Shown piece after piece: positions 33,936 to 43,347 of a DNA stretch of 64,000 nucleotides (within the stretch, counting starts at the first letter, position 1; each line of letters begins with the position of its first letter). The translations under genes and the position numbers were made by a program. The notes under the pieces were generated by a model, which did not search any database, had not been told where the DNA came from, and worked only from the letters and a program-made list of their open reading frames with translations. Source of the stretch: Flavobacterium frigidimaris (GTDB lineage: Bacteria > Bacteroidota > Bacteroidia > Flavobacteriales > Flavobacteriaceae); contig FQWG01000001.1 in the NCBI GenBank assembly GCA_900129595.1, forward strand, positions 186,001-250,000. Reading direction: 5' to 3'.

Positions 33936-35864
33936 ATGATAAAAAGTACCCTCGATAAAGCAACAGGATTCGAGAAACGATTTGAAAACATTAATACTGT
34001 TGTTTTCGAAAATTCTACTGAAGCTTCTAAAGCCGTTGCTCAGGAAATAGCAGCACTTATACAATCAAAACAAAAAGAAAACAAGCCTTGCATTTTAGGT
34101 TTGGCGACAGGTTCTTCTCCAAAAGGATTGTATGCTGAACTGGTTCGTTTGCATAAAGAAGAAGGATTAAGTTTCAAAAATGTAATTACGTTCAACTTAG
34201 ACGAATATTACCCGATGGAACCGGATTCTATCAACAGTTACGTTCGATTTATGAAAGAACTGTTATTGGATCAGGTTGATATTTTACCGGAAAATTATCA
34301 TATTCCGGATGGAACTTTATCCAAAGAAGAAATTGCAGACTATTGTCACGATTACGAAGCAAAAATCGAAGCTTTGGGCGGCATCGATTTACAGATTCTG
34401 GGAATTGGAGGAAACGGACATATTGGTTTTAACGAATCCGGTTCGCTTCAAAATTCAAAAACCAGGTTAGTTGCTTTAGATCATATTACGAGAGTGGCGG
34501 CAAGCGGCGATTTTTCTGGTTTGAGCAATACGCCAAGAACAGCCATTACGCTTGGTGTTAAAAAGATTATGGAAGCCAAACAGGTTATTCTGATGGCCTG
34601 GGGTGAAGGAAAATCAAACATCATCAAAAAATCGGCTGAAGGAGAAGTAACCAATCAAATTCCGGCTTCGTTTTTACAGGAACACAACAATGCTGTTTTT
34701 GTTTTGGATAAAGAAGCTTCTTCAAAACTAACCAGAATCAACAGACCTTGGCTGGTAGAAAAAATCGTATGGACCGATAAATTGACCCGAAAAGCCGTTT
34801 TGGGATTGGCTTTAGACTTAAAAAAGCCCATTTTAATGCTTACTGATGCAGATTATATCGAAAACGGAATGAGCGATTTATTGGCTGATTCCGGTCCGGC
34901 TTACGATATCAACATCAAAATATTCAATAAACTGCAAAATACCATTACGGGCTGGCCTGGAGGAAAACCAAATGCTGACGACAGCAATCGTCCGGAAAGA
35001 GCAGAACCGGCCAAAAAACGTGTACTTATTTTCAGTCCGCATCCTGATGATGATATTATCAGTATGGGAGGTACCTTTATGCGTTTGCAGCAACAAGGTC
35101 ATGAAGTGCATGTCGCGTACCAAACTTCAGGAAATATTGCCGTTGCAGACGACGAAGCCTTGCGATTTGCCAGTTTTGTGATTGATTACAATGATAAGTT
35201 TGGGATAAAAAGCCCTGAAGCCGAGAATATTTACAAAAAAGCAGTACGTTTTTTAAAGAATAAAAAAGCCAGCGAAATTGATATTCCGGAGGTTCGCTAT
35301 CTAAAAGGATTGATTCGAAAAGGAGAAGCCCGCGCTACAAGTCATTTTGTTGGTTTGCCGGACGAGCAGATTCACTTTATGGAATTGCCTTTTTATGAAA
35401 CGGGAGCAATCGAGAAAAAACCTTTAGGAGTACAGGACATTCAGCTGACTATCGAATTGATAAAAAAAATACAACCTCATCAAATCTATGCAGCAGGAGA
35501 TCTGGCCGATCCGCACGGTACGCACAAAGTGTGTCTGGACGCCATTTTTGAAGCTGTAAAAATACTAAAACCGAAACCTTTTATGAACGACTGCTGGGTT
35601 TGGCTGTACCGCGGCGCGTGGCAGGAATGGGGAATTGACGAAGTAGAAATGGCAGTACCTATGAGCCCGGATCAGGTTTTGGAAAAACGCCACGGAATCT
35701 TCAAACATCAATCTCAAAAAGATGGTGTTGTTTTTCAGGGAACTGATGCAAGGGAATTTTGGCAAAGAGCCGAAGACCGAAACAGCGAAACTGCTGAACT
35801 GTACAACCAATTAGGCTTGTCCCGTTATGCGGCTATGGAAGCTTTTGTGAGATGGCATTACTAA
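33936..35864 (+). CDS. nagB: Glucosamine-6-phosphate deaminase fused to PIG-L/LmbE domain
   Basis: 642-aa fusion. The N-terminal half (about 1-275) is NagB: LGLATGSSPKGLY, the active-site FNLDEYYPM and GIGGNGHIGFNESG. It converts glucosamine 6-phosphate to fructose 6-phosphate plus ammonia. The C-terminal half (about 365-640) is a PIG-L/LmbE zinc-dependent deacetylase fold with SPHPDDD (His369). This long form is common in Bacteroidota. The second domain may deacetylate GlcNAc 6-phosphate, which would explain the lack of nagA here, but that is inference. Last gene of the heparan-type locus; with the ROK kinase it handles the amino sugar half of the repeat. Confidence 0.9.
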   Translation: MIKSTLDKATGFEKRFENINTVVFENSTEASKAVAQEIAALIQSKQKENKPCILGLATGSSPKGLYAELVRLHKEEGLSFKNVITFNLDEYYPMEPDSINSYVRFMKELLLDQVDILPENYHIPDGTLSKEEIADYCHDYEAKIEALGGIDLQILGIGGNGHIGFNESGSLQNSKTRLVALDHITRVAASGDFSGLSNTPRTAITLGVKKIMEAKQVILMAWGEGKSNIIKKSAEGEVTNQIPASFLQEHNNAVFVLDKEASSKLTRINRPWLVEKIVWTDKLTRKAVLGLALDLKKPILMLTDADYIENGMSDLLADSGPAYDINIKIFNKLQNTITGWPGGKPNADDSNRPERAEPAKKRVLIFSPHPDDDIISMGGTFMRLQQQGHEVHVAYQTSGNIAVADDEALRFASFVIDYNDKFGIKSPEAENIYKKAVRFLKNKKASEIDIPEVRYLKGLIRKGEARATSHFVGLPDEQIHFMELPFYETGAIEKKPLGVQDIQLTIELIKKIQPHQIYAAGDLADPHGTHKVCLDAIFEAVKILKPKPFMNDCWVWLYRGAWQEWGIDEVEMAVPMSPDQVLEKRHGIFKHQSQKDGVVFQGTDAREFWQRAEDRNSETAELYNQLGLSRYAAMEAFVRWHY

Positions 35865-36102
35865 GTCTCCGTTTTCAGTGCCAATAAACAGTCTGTCGTA
35901 TGGCATACGTACAAAACAAACGCGAATTTTACTAATTTGCACAAATCTTAATTCGTGTTAATTGGTGAAATTCGTGTTTAAAATTGATTCATACTATTTG
36001 TCTCTACATCATAATCTTAAAAATTCTCTTTTCTTATTACGTTTTATTTAAAAAGCAATACTCTCCTGTTTTGATCGTATTGATACTTCCAATGACTATT
36101 AT

Positions 36103-37314
36103 TTACAAAACTACAGCCTCTTTAGAAATCAGGTTTAAATACTCTCTGGGCGTATAAGTGGTAATATCTTTAAAATACCGATTGAATGATGATTTAGAAT
36201 TAAAACCGGATTCAAAAGCCAGTTCAAGAATATTAATCGTGTTGTTTTCTTCTGACAAACTCTTCAGTTTTTCTTTTACATATTCAATCCTGTATTCATT
36301 TACAAAAGTGTAAAATGGTTTATTAACGAAATGGTTCAACGTTTCGCTTATGTGGTATTTATTCGCACCCGTAAGTTTTGCCAGTTTATCAAGAGTCAAT
36401 TCATTATCCATAAAATACCGTTCTTTTTGCATCGCATTTTCTAGTTTCAGCACTATTTTGAACATTTCACTTTGGCTTAAAATCTCTTTACGTTTTTGAG
36501 TGATTAATAGTTCTTTTTCAAAGACTAATGCCTTTTCATCTAAACAATCCATTAAAGGTTCAATTGCCACTTCTGAAGTGGTTTTATCATCCGTTCCTGA
36601 AGCTGCTGTATAATGATCTGCAAACAAAAGGAATTCATTACCCGTGTTCGAAATGGAGTCTGCCAATGCACCGTTTTTATAAGTAATTATTCGAACCGTG
36701 ATTACAATAAGAAGTGCATAAATAATAGATCGGCTGACATAATTTAATTCGAAAATATAAGAGCTGAATATCGTAAACGACACACCTAATATTCCGATAC
36801 ATAAAAAAAGCGACGCGAGCTGAATGATCAGTTTTTTCTCCTGACTGTTTCCTGGCAGTTTATTGATCGCCAAATAAATTATACCACAGGAAAAAATAAT
36901 ATCCAGCGGAAGCAGCGTATAAAGACTGATTGTATTGTACCAATATAAAATCAAATAGGCTTTTGGCGATGTTGCTGATAACACGCAGACTGTAGAAAAA
37001 TAACCTATCGCGCCAATAATAAACGGAATAAAAACGTACCATTTTGAAGCGCTTATAAATTCCGGACGAATTGTTTTTAAAGTATAGAGATACAACAAGG
37101 GAATATAGCAGAACCCAATAAAAGTATTCATCATGGTAAGCACTTGCTGATCTTCTACAAAAGTAAAAATGAAAAACTTTATAGAAAGATGCAATCCAAT
37201 GCATATTACTAATGATATTAATAAATCATCTGCGTTTTTTCGGTACCTGCTTCTTAAAAGTAATACCGCGGCTAAGAGCGCCTGAAATATTCCAATGGCA
37301 ATAATATATTTCAT
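36103..37314 (-). CDS. Membrane-anchored AraC-family regulator (7TM sensor + HTH)
   Basis: 403-aa regulator with about seven N-terminal membrane helices (residues 1-225), a linker of about 70 residues and a C-terminal AraC DNA-binding domain (about 295-398) with LTLDKLAKLTGANKYHIS and LELAFESGFNSKSSFNRYFKDITTYTPREYL (quoted from both helix-turn-helices in part). Such fusions bring a signal from the membrane straight to a promoter. It is divergent from the TonB receptor at 37534, with a 219-bp shared gap, so that receptor and the phosphatase after it are the likely targets. Signal unknown. Confidence 0.88.
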   Translation of the reverse strand: MKYIIAIGIFQALLAAVLLLRSRYRKNADDLLISLVICIGLHLSIKFFIFTFVEDQQVLTMMNTFIGFCYIPLLYLYTLKTIRPEFISASKWYVFIPFIIGAIGYFSTVCVLSATSPKAYLILYWYNTISLYTLLPLDIIFSCGIIYLAINKLPGNSQEKKLIIQLASLFLCIGILGVSFTIFSSYIFELNYVSRSIIYALLIVITVRIITYKNGALADSISNTGNEFLLFADHYTAASGTDDKTTSEVAIEPLMDCLDEKALVFEKELLITQKRKEILSQSEMFKIVLKLENAMQKERYFMDNELTLDKLAKLTGANKYHISETLNHFVNKPFYTFVNEYRIEYVKEKLKSLSEENNTINILELAFESGFNSKSSFNRYFKDITTYTPREYLNLISKEAVVL

Positions 37315-37533
37315 CTTAAAATCTTTGTGCTAATGTACCCTGAGGCTGTTAATTTAATGTTTCATAATTGCGAAAAAATTGATTCATAACAATTTAATAA
37401 CAAAACATAAGTCATTAAAAATTAAACACTTATTGAATCCCCAAAAGATTGACACCTTTCTAAAGTAGTTCTGGTTCAACAAAGTCGTTTGATAGTTTAA
37501 AACGAAGCAATCTTTGCATCAAAACAACAAAAC

Positions 37534-40437
37534 ATGACACCTAAAATTATTTTAAAATCTTTATTTAAAAAGGAAAAGATATTTAAAAAAATACTTTTCA
37601 CTGCCGTCTTCACGATCGGCTCTATTGTATCAAGTGATGCGCAAACCATCAAAGGAATTGTTAACAGCGATGCAGGGACTTTGCCCACTGCCAATATTAC
37701 CGGCAAGACCTTTAATAACTCCGCGATTTCAGATTTGCAGGGTTCCTTTACCCTTACAGCGCCAACTGAAGGAGAAGTGACTATCGAAATTAGTTATCTT
37801 GGTTTTGAAACAAAATCAATTACGGTAACGCTTGTGAAAGGAATAAATGATCTTGGTCTGATCCAGATGTCACCAGACGGTTCAAGTTCCCTGAAAGAGA
37901 TAGTTGTAAAAGGTACAATGGCACCCTCTCAGGCTAAAGCGTACAGCATCAAGAAAAATTCGCTTGCTATTATGGATGTGATGGCTGCAGATGCCATAGG
38001 AAAACTTCCGGATCGTAATGCTGCCGAAGCTGTTCAGCGTATGCAGGGTGTGGCCGTTGCCCGTTATCATGGTGAAGCAGATCAGGCTACCGTAAGAGGA
38101 ACTCCTTTTGCCTGGACTTCTACCCTTTTTAACGGAAATCGTCTTCCAAGTTCTAATGTAATGGGAAATCGTTCCTCAGTTCTCGATGCTGTCCCGTCTG
38201 AAATGATTCAATACGTACAAGTGGCAAAAGCTATCACTCCGGATATGGAAGGAGATGCTATTGGCGGATCTATCAATTTTATAACCCGTACGGCTCCTAC
38301 CAAGCGTGTACTGAATGTTAGTGCTGCCGGAGGTTACAATACCTTCAGCCAAAACGGTACATATAACGGATCTATAACTTACGGGGATCGATTTTTTAAT
38401 AATAAGCTTGGCGTAATTGTTTCCGGAGCCATCTGGAGCAGACAATGGGGATCAGATGAATTTGCGGCTACTTACAATACCGGTGCTGCTGTGGTCGAGC
38501 AGAAAAGATCACTTAATACCGTGCTTTTTAAACGTTATATGGGAGAACGCGAAACTAAAGGTTTAAATGTGGGTGCAGAATATAAAATTACGCCGTCTGA
38601 TAAAATATTCTTTAGAGGAATGGCGAATAAATTCGATGATATCCGTCCTGTGTATGAATCGTATATTGATTACACCAATTCCCGTTTTCAGTACAATTAC
38701 AGATATTCTCATTATCAAACTGCCTTAAATGGTTTTGAAATTGGCGGTGAACATCAGATGAACCAAAAGTTTAAATTAGACTGGAGTTACAGCAATCATA
38801 AATCAGAATATTATTTGGATACGCCTCCCACTTCCGGCAACAAAGGGCTTCCGATTGCGACTTTCAGACAAAAAATAACAGGAGGTTTCAATGATCTTTC
38901 CAGCGATGGTAAACGTTATTGGGGTTTTGATTCTCCAAACGGAGTTGGCGGTACCGTAGATCATTTTGAAACTGGTCTTGCCAATCCAAATGAGGTAATG
39001 AGTGCTGATAAATTACTGCTGAACCAATTGGTAATTGCGCAGCTTGATAATAGTGAAAGAGATCAGATTGCACAAGTGAACCTAAAGGTCGAAGCCAGTT
39101 CCAGGGTAAACCTGAAGTTTGGTGCAAAATACCGTCACAAAGACAGAACCAACACTTACGGATCTAATTTTGTTTATCTGCCGGGAGCAGCTGTGGGAAT
39201 TCCTAATTCACCTCCTTTAGTGGCACTATCTTCCCTGCAGACTACAAGTTTCCCAAGCGGAAGCAAGTTTTTTGGAAACATGAATGGTGATTTCAGCCAG
39301 TTCATCGTAAATCCATTAACTAAGGATCAGTTGTTCAATATGTATGGACAGGCTTTTCAAACCGCTAACGGATTTATGGATTTTACATCCAAAACAAATG
39401 CAACTTCTTTTTATACTGGCGACGAAAATGTAATTGCAGGTTATGCAATGGCAGAAATCGATGCTACAGATAACTTAAAAATAGTCGCAGGTTTACGTAA
39501 CGAACATACTTCTATGACCTTAAATGGTACAAAAGCCACTACAGAAGGAACTCCGGCTGTAATCACTCTTAGCCCGTCTGTGGTAGAAAATAATTACAAC
39601 TCGTTTCTTCCGATGCTGCATTTAAAATACAAATTAACCGAGAAATCAAATCTTCGTGCTGCATATACCCGCACCTTTGTCCGTCCGAATTTTGGAGATA
39701 TGACACCGGGAAGTTCCACTAATACAACGGCATCTCCTATGACAATTACTCAGGGAAATCCTGATCTGAAACCTACTTTCAGCAACAATTTTGATCTTAT
39801 GGGAGAATATTATTTTGATAATGTAGGGATTCTGTCGGGAGGTGCTTTTTATAAAAACATCAGCGATGTGGTGTTTACCGATGTGAGTATGCAGAACATT
39901 GACGGCAGTGATTATTTAGTGACTCAGGCAAAAAACCTAAACAAGGCATCTTTGTACGGATTTGAAGCGGGAATCAATAAAAGATTTGATTTCCTAAACG
40001 GTTTCTGGAGTGGTTTTGGAGTAGAATTTAATTACACTTTTATCAATTCTAAAACAGAAGTGCCGCGTGTAAACGGAAACGTTGTTTACCAGGATAAAAC
40101 AGGATTGCCCAATCAATCTAAAAATTTATTTAATGCTATTCTTTTCTACGAACGCAATGGCGTAATGATTCGCATCGCTGGTAATTACCGCGGAAATTCT
40201 GTAGAGACTATAAACCAGCAATTAGGACCGGATTATTACATCTGGACAGATTCTAATTTTACGATAGATGCTTCTGCAACAGTAAACATCAACAAAAGGT
40301 TTAAAGTATTTATTGAACTAAACAATCTTAGTGACTCTCCGGTCAAAATGTATATGGGAGGTGATAAACGCCGTATTACTTCACAGGAATGGTACGGAAG
40401 CCGGGGTCAGGCAGGAGTACGTTATGACATATTTTAA
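37534..40437 (+). CDS. TonB-dependent receptor, SusD-less (third copy of the type)
   Basis: 967-aa outer-membrane receptor. A longish leader (MTPKIILKSLFKKEKIF then a hydrophobic stretch to about SDAQ, residue 37) precedes a carboxypeptidase-regulatory-like domain (about 38-120), a plug with AIGKLPDRNAAEAVQRMQGV, and a barrel ending in GVRYDIF. The plug phrase is shared with the two receptors of region 1, so all three are of one subfamily that works without SusD. A phosphatase gene follows 26 bp later on the same strand, and a membrane AraC regulator is divergent. A phosphorylated ligand is possible from context but not shown. Confidence 0.92.
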   Translation: MTPKIILKSLFKKEKIFKKILFTAVFTIGSIVSSDAQTIKGIVNSDAGTLPTANITGKTFNNSAISDLQGSFTLTAPTEGEVTIEISYLGFETKSITVTLVKGINDLGLIQMSPDGSSSLKEIVVKGTMAPSQAKAYSIKKNSLAIMDVMAADAIGKLPDRNAAEAVQRMQGVAVARYHGEADQATVRGTPFAWTSTLFNGNRLPSSNVMGNRSSVLDAVPSEMIQYVQVAKAITPDMEGDAIGGSINFITRTAPTKRVLNVSAAGGYNTFSQNGTYNGSITYGDRFFNNKLGVIVSGAIWSRQWGSDEFAATYNTGAAVVEQKRSLNTVLFKRYMGERETKGLNVGAEYKITPSDKIFFRGMANKFDDIRPVYESYIDYTNSRFQYNYRYSHYQTALNGFEIGGEHQMNQKFKLDWSYSNHKSEYYLDTPPTSGNKGLPIATFRQKITGGFNDLSSDGKRYWGFDSPNGVGGTVDHFETGLANPNEVMSADKLLLNQLVIAQLDNSERDQIAQVNLKVEASSRVNLKFGAKYRHKDRTNTYGSNFVYLPGAAVGIPNSPPLVALSSLQTTSFPSGSKFFGNMNGDFSQFIVNPLTKDQLFNMYGQAFQTANGFMDFTSKTNATSFYTGDENVIAGYAMAEIDATDNLKIVAGLRNEHTSMTLNGTKATTEGTPAVITLSPSVVENNYNSFLPMLHLKYKLTEKSNLRAAYTRTFVRPNFGDMTPGSSTNTTASPMTITQGNPDLKPTFSNNFDLMGEYYFDNVGILSGGAFYKNISDVVFTDVSMQNIDGSDYLVTQAKNLNKASLYGFEAGINKRFDFLNGFWSGFGVEFNYTFINSKTEVPRVNGNVVYQDKTGLPNQSKNLFNAILFYERNGVMIRIAGNYRGNSVETINQQLGPDYYIWTDSNFTIDASATVNINKRFKVFIELNNLSDSPVKMYMGGDKRRITSQEWYGSRGQAGVRYDIF

Positions 40438-40463
40438 AAACAAATAAATTAATTCAATATAAA

Positions 40464-41279
40464 ATGAAAAAAACAATCATTGCAATTGCCCTGTTGGTGC
40501 AAACATTAGCAAGCGCTCAGCTTACAGACAGTATCAAAAGATTAGTTCCGCTAAAAGGAGCCTTAAATTTCAGAGATGTAGGCGGATATAAAACTACAGA
40601 CGGAAAAGAAGTGGTATGGGGAAAAGTATACCGAAGTGCCGGAATTGATAAACTGACCAATGAAGATGTAGCGCTGCTGGATAAGAAAGGAATTCATACT
40701 GTAGTTGATTTTAGAGGTGTGGCCGAATCAAAAGCTGCTCCGGACCGTCTGCCTCAAAACACAGATTATACACTTAGTCCTGCCGGAAGCGACAGTATCC
40801 CAAATCCGGCGCAAATGGTGAAGCTTTTGAAAGAAGGAGGTTTTCTGGAAAAATTTTACGGAACAGATGCTGTAAAATACAGCGGTGACAGATTCCGTCC
40901 GTTATTTATAAAACTATTGACCACAGATACAAAAGAGGCTGTTATGTACCATTGCACCGGCGGACGCGATCGTACAGGTATGGCGACAGCACTATTTCTT
41001 TATACTTTGAATGTTCCTGAGAAAATGATCGAAGAAGATTATGTGGCCTCTAATGTATATCTTAAGAAAATGAATAAAGGCATGATGGCACCGCTTGCCA
41101 AAATGAGCGGTCTGACAGAAGCACAGATAGAAAATGAAATGGCACTAAAACCAGAACTCATCCGTTCTTTTTTCGCAGGTCTTAAAACAAAATACGGAAG
41201 CATCGATAATTTTTTACAGCAGGAAATGGGAATTGGACCAAAGGAAATAAATATTCTGAGAAAAAAGTATACCAAATAA
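40464..41279 (+). CDS. Exported tyrosine-phosphatase-fold enzyme (Y_phosphatase3 type)
   Basis: 271-aa protein with a signal peptide (MKKTIIAIALLVQTLASAQ), so it acts in the periplasm or outside. It has the PF13350-type opening NFRDVGGYKT, VDFRG, and the CX5R phosphate loop HCTGGRDRTG with Cys164 and Arg170. Enzymes of this fold cleave phosphotyrosine, phosphoinositides or small organophosphates. Export and coupling to a TonB receptor 26 bp upstream favour nutrient-type phosphate release over signalling (inference). A strong terminator follows, so receptor and phosphatase form one two-gene operon. Confidence 0.88.
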   Translation: MKKTIIAIALLVQTLASAQLTDSIKRLVPLKGALNFRDVGGYKTTDGKEVVWGKVYRSAGIDKLTNEDVALLDKKGIHTVVDFRGVAESKAAPDRLPQNTDYTLSPAGSDSIPNPAQMVKLLKEGGFLEKFYGTDAVKYSGDRFRPLFIKLLTTDTKEAVMYHCTGGRDRTGMATALFLYTLNVPEKMIEEDYVASNVYLKKMNKGMMAPLAKMSGLTEAQIENEMALKPELIRSFFAGLKTKYGSIDNFLQQEMGIGPKEINILRKKYTK

Positions 41280-41305
41280 AACAGTAATCGTATCGTTTAT
41301 AATTG

Positions 41306-41333
41306 AAAGCCTGACATAGTTCAGGCTTTTTTT
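41306..41333 (+). terminator. Rho-independent terminator after the phosphatase gene
   Basis: AAAGCCTGA and TCAGGCTTT (9 bp) enclose CATAGT, followed by a run of T to 41333. It ends the receptor-phosphatase operon. Confidence 0.9.
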
Positions 41334-41396
41334 GTTAGCGTAAAGTCTTAGTTGTAAATACAGCTTAACTTATCTGCAGATAACAAATAGATTTTT

Positions 41397-42227
41397 TTAC
41401 TCTGCAATTATAGTTTGCAATATCTCTCGTATTGTTTTTAAGGCCTGAGTCGAAGTTTCTCTAACTATAATTTTATTTTTCTTGTCTTTAACAAGTTCTG
41501 TAAATAAATTATCTTCTGTGTTAATGTCAACAATGGTTCCTCCATATCTCAAGGTACTTTCTGCAATTGCCATTGGTAAATTCGTTGCTCCAGATGTTCC
41601 AACAATAAAAAGAATACCTGAGTTTTTGGCTATTTTTAAGGAACTAAATTTTTTATTTGTTTTTTCATCATAATACTCATCAAACCATAAAATATTTGGT
41701 CGCATCCAGCTTCCGCATTCTTTGCATTTTAGTAATTCTATATCTTTCTCTGTTAAATCTTCGTCAATGTCTTTTCCTTCAATTTCATCGGGAAGATTTT
41801 CAATTCCTTTACAGCCATTTGAACATTTGATTTCTCTGTTGTTCCCATGTATTTCATAAATTGTTTTTATACCGGAACGTCTGTGCAGATTGTCTATATT
41901 TTGAGTTATTAAATGAAACCTGTCCTGCAAAAGGTTTTCAATTTCTACTATTTCATGGTGACTTTCATTTGTTTGGGCATTCTCAAACATTTTTTTTCTA
42001 AATAATGAATATTGCCACACTTCTTCAGGATTCTCCTTAAAATATTTAAACGTTCCAAATTCCTCCGGTTTATGAAATTTCGTCCCTTTTATCCATATTC
42101 CATCTATTCCCCTGTAAGTTGGTATACCGCTTTCTGCTGAAATTCCGGCACCAGTTAAAAATGTAAAAAGATTTCTGTTTTTTTTATTATAAACTTGCCT
42201 GATGATTTCATTAAGTTGTTCTTTCAT
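41397..42227 (-). CDS. Sir2-family NAD-dependent protein deacylase
   Basis: 276-aa sirtuin that removes acyl groups from lysine with NAD. The NAD site TGAGISAESGIPTYRG (residues 25-40), QNIDNLH (109-115), catalytic His127 (IHGN) and the zinc cysteines 135, 139, 168 and 171 are all visible. The spacer between the two zinc pairs is longer and more acidic than in small bacterial sirtuins. It reads on the opposite strand to the phosphatase operon and lies 52 bp after the AraC regulator gene. No partner acetyltransferase is seen nearby, so its target is not indicated. Confidence 0.93.
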   Translation of the reverse strand: MKEQLNEIIRQVYNKKNRNLFTFLTGAGISAESGIPTYRGIDGIWIKGTKFHKPEEFGTFKYFKENPEEVWQYSLFRKKMFENAQTNESHHEIVEIENLLQDRFHLITQNIDNLHRRSGIKTIYEIHGNNREIKCSNGCKGIENLPDEIEGKDIDEDLTEKDIELLKCKECGSWMRPNILWFDEYYDEKTNKKFSSLKIAKNSGILFIVGTSGATNLPMAIAESTLRYGGTIVDINTEDNLFTELVKDKKNKIIVRETSTQALKTIREILQTIIAE

Positions 42228-42279
42228 AATCTAATTGAAATAAGAGATAGGAAACTTTTATTAGAATTTTTTAATAAAA

Positions 42280-43167
42280 TTAATGCGAGAGATTTTGCAG
42301 TCGACGATAATCTGTGGGAGAAATAGAAGCATGTTTCTTAAAAAAACGTCCAAATGCAGAAACGGAATTAAAACGCAATCGATAAGCAATATCACTGATA
42401 TTGATCGCAGGATTTCCTAATAAAACAACAGCTTCTTTGAGCAAATGAGCATCAATGATCTGATGAGGTGTTTTGTCTACGGCTTTTTTTACAACATGAA
42501 TCAGATATTTATTGGAGATATGCAATTTTTGTGCATAATAATTTACGCCTTTGTGCTGGCTTATATTATTCATGACCAGATGAAGAAACTGAAAGTATAT
42601 TTCTTTTGGATTATTTAAAATCAAAGCGTTATCGGGTTTTTCCTCAGGTAAAAATTCAGCAGTTTCTAAAAGCAGGTTGAATATTATTGTCCTGATAATT
42701 TCATCCTTAAATTTGAGATTTGCATTAATTTTGTTTTCAAGATATTGCATCAGTTTAAGCAGCTTTTTAGCTTCTTGTTCCTTAAGACACATGATCTCAT
42801 AAGACTTATCCTTAAAAAATGTAAGTCGTTCGATGATAAAAGGATCGGATATATTTTTGAGAAGAAACTCTTTTTCAAAAAAAAGCAATTTTACCCGAAA
42901 GTCTTCGCTGTTATTCTGAAAAGCAATAATTGTTGCCGGCCTTGCCAATAATAAACTATACTGACGAATATAATGCTGTTGCCCGTCAATTACAATAGTA
43001 ACATCTCCTTGCAGACAAATACACAAGGAATAATAATCCATCCGAAAAGGTTTCTGAGGATAATCCAATTGTTTTTTACCGGAAGAGACATAGTACGGCA
43101 AACGGTTTTCAACCTCAAAGTAAGCCAGTGTATCGCTTATTTTATCGTAAAATTTATCATCCTGCAT
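42280..43167 (-). CDS. AraC-family transcriptional regulator with cupin-like sensor
   Basis: 295-aa cytoplasmic regulator. The N-terminal half (about 30-120) resembles an AraC-type ligand-binding cupin (YYSLCICLQGDVTIVIDG, SLLLARPATI), and the C-terminal 100 residues form a double HTH (YAQKLHISNKYLIHVVKKAV and ISDIAYRLRFNSVSAFGRFF). No membrane helices, unlike the AraC protein at 36103. It lies downstream of the oleate hydratase gene on the same strand but is separated from it by a strong terminator, so it has its own promoter. It may regulate either neighbour; no operator was found. Confidence 0.88.
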   Translation of the reverse strand: MQDDKFYDKISDTLAYFEVENRLPYYVSSGKKQLDYPQKPFRMDYYSLCICLQGDVTIVIDGQQHYIRQYSLLLARPATIIAFQNNSEDFRVKLLFFEKEFLLKNISDPFIIERLTFFKDKSYEIMCLKEQEAKKLLKLMQYLENKINANLKFKDEIIRTIIFNLLLETAEFLPEEKPDNALILNNPKEIYFQFLHLVMNNISQHKGVNYYAQKLHISNKYLIHVVKKAVDKTPHQIIDAHLLKEAVVLLGNPAINISDIAYRLRFNSVSAFGRFFKKHASISPTDYRRLQNLSH

Positions 43168-43263
43168 AAATGTTGCGTCAACTTGTTTTTGGAAAACTAA
43201 TTTTAAGCATAAAAGTAAGCAATTATGAGTGATTTCGCTTTATAAATTACAGTTAAATAGTAT

Positions 43264-43302
43264 AAAAATGACACCTGAACAAAAAGCTCAGGTGTCATTT
43301 TT
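43264..43302. terminator. Strong bidirectional terminator after oleate hydratase
   Basis: Perfect 15-bp arms (AAAAATGACACCTGA and TCAGGTGTCATTTTT) with a 9-base loop and T-runs on both strands. It lies 46 bp after the oleate hydratase stop. Confidence 0.9.
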
Positions 43303-43347
43303 TCTTTACCAATATCATGTAAAAAACAGATTGATCTTATTACGATT

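Noticed and set aside
35894..35909. CTGTCGTAT plus palindrome CGTATGGCATACG shared in part with the susC promoter
   Set aside because: The 9-base overlap is short and the position after nagB does not suggest a promoter for a locus gene.
37449..37473. TTGACA followed by TAGTTCTG before the third TonB receptor as a promoter
   Set aside because: The spacing of 14 bases from TTG to the -10-like box is too short for the Bacteroidota consensus, and TTGACA is an E. coli-type box.
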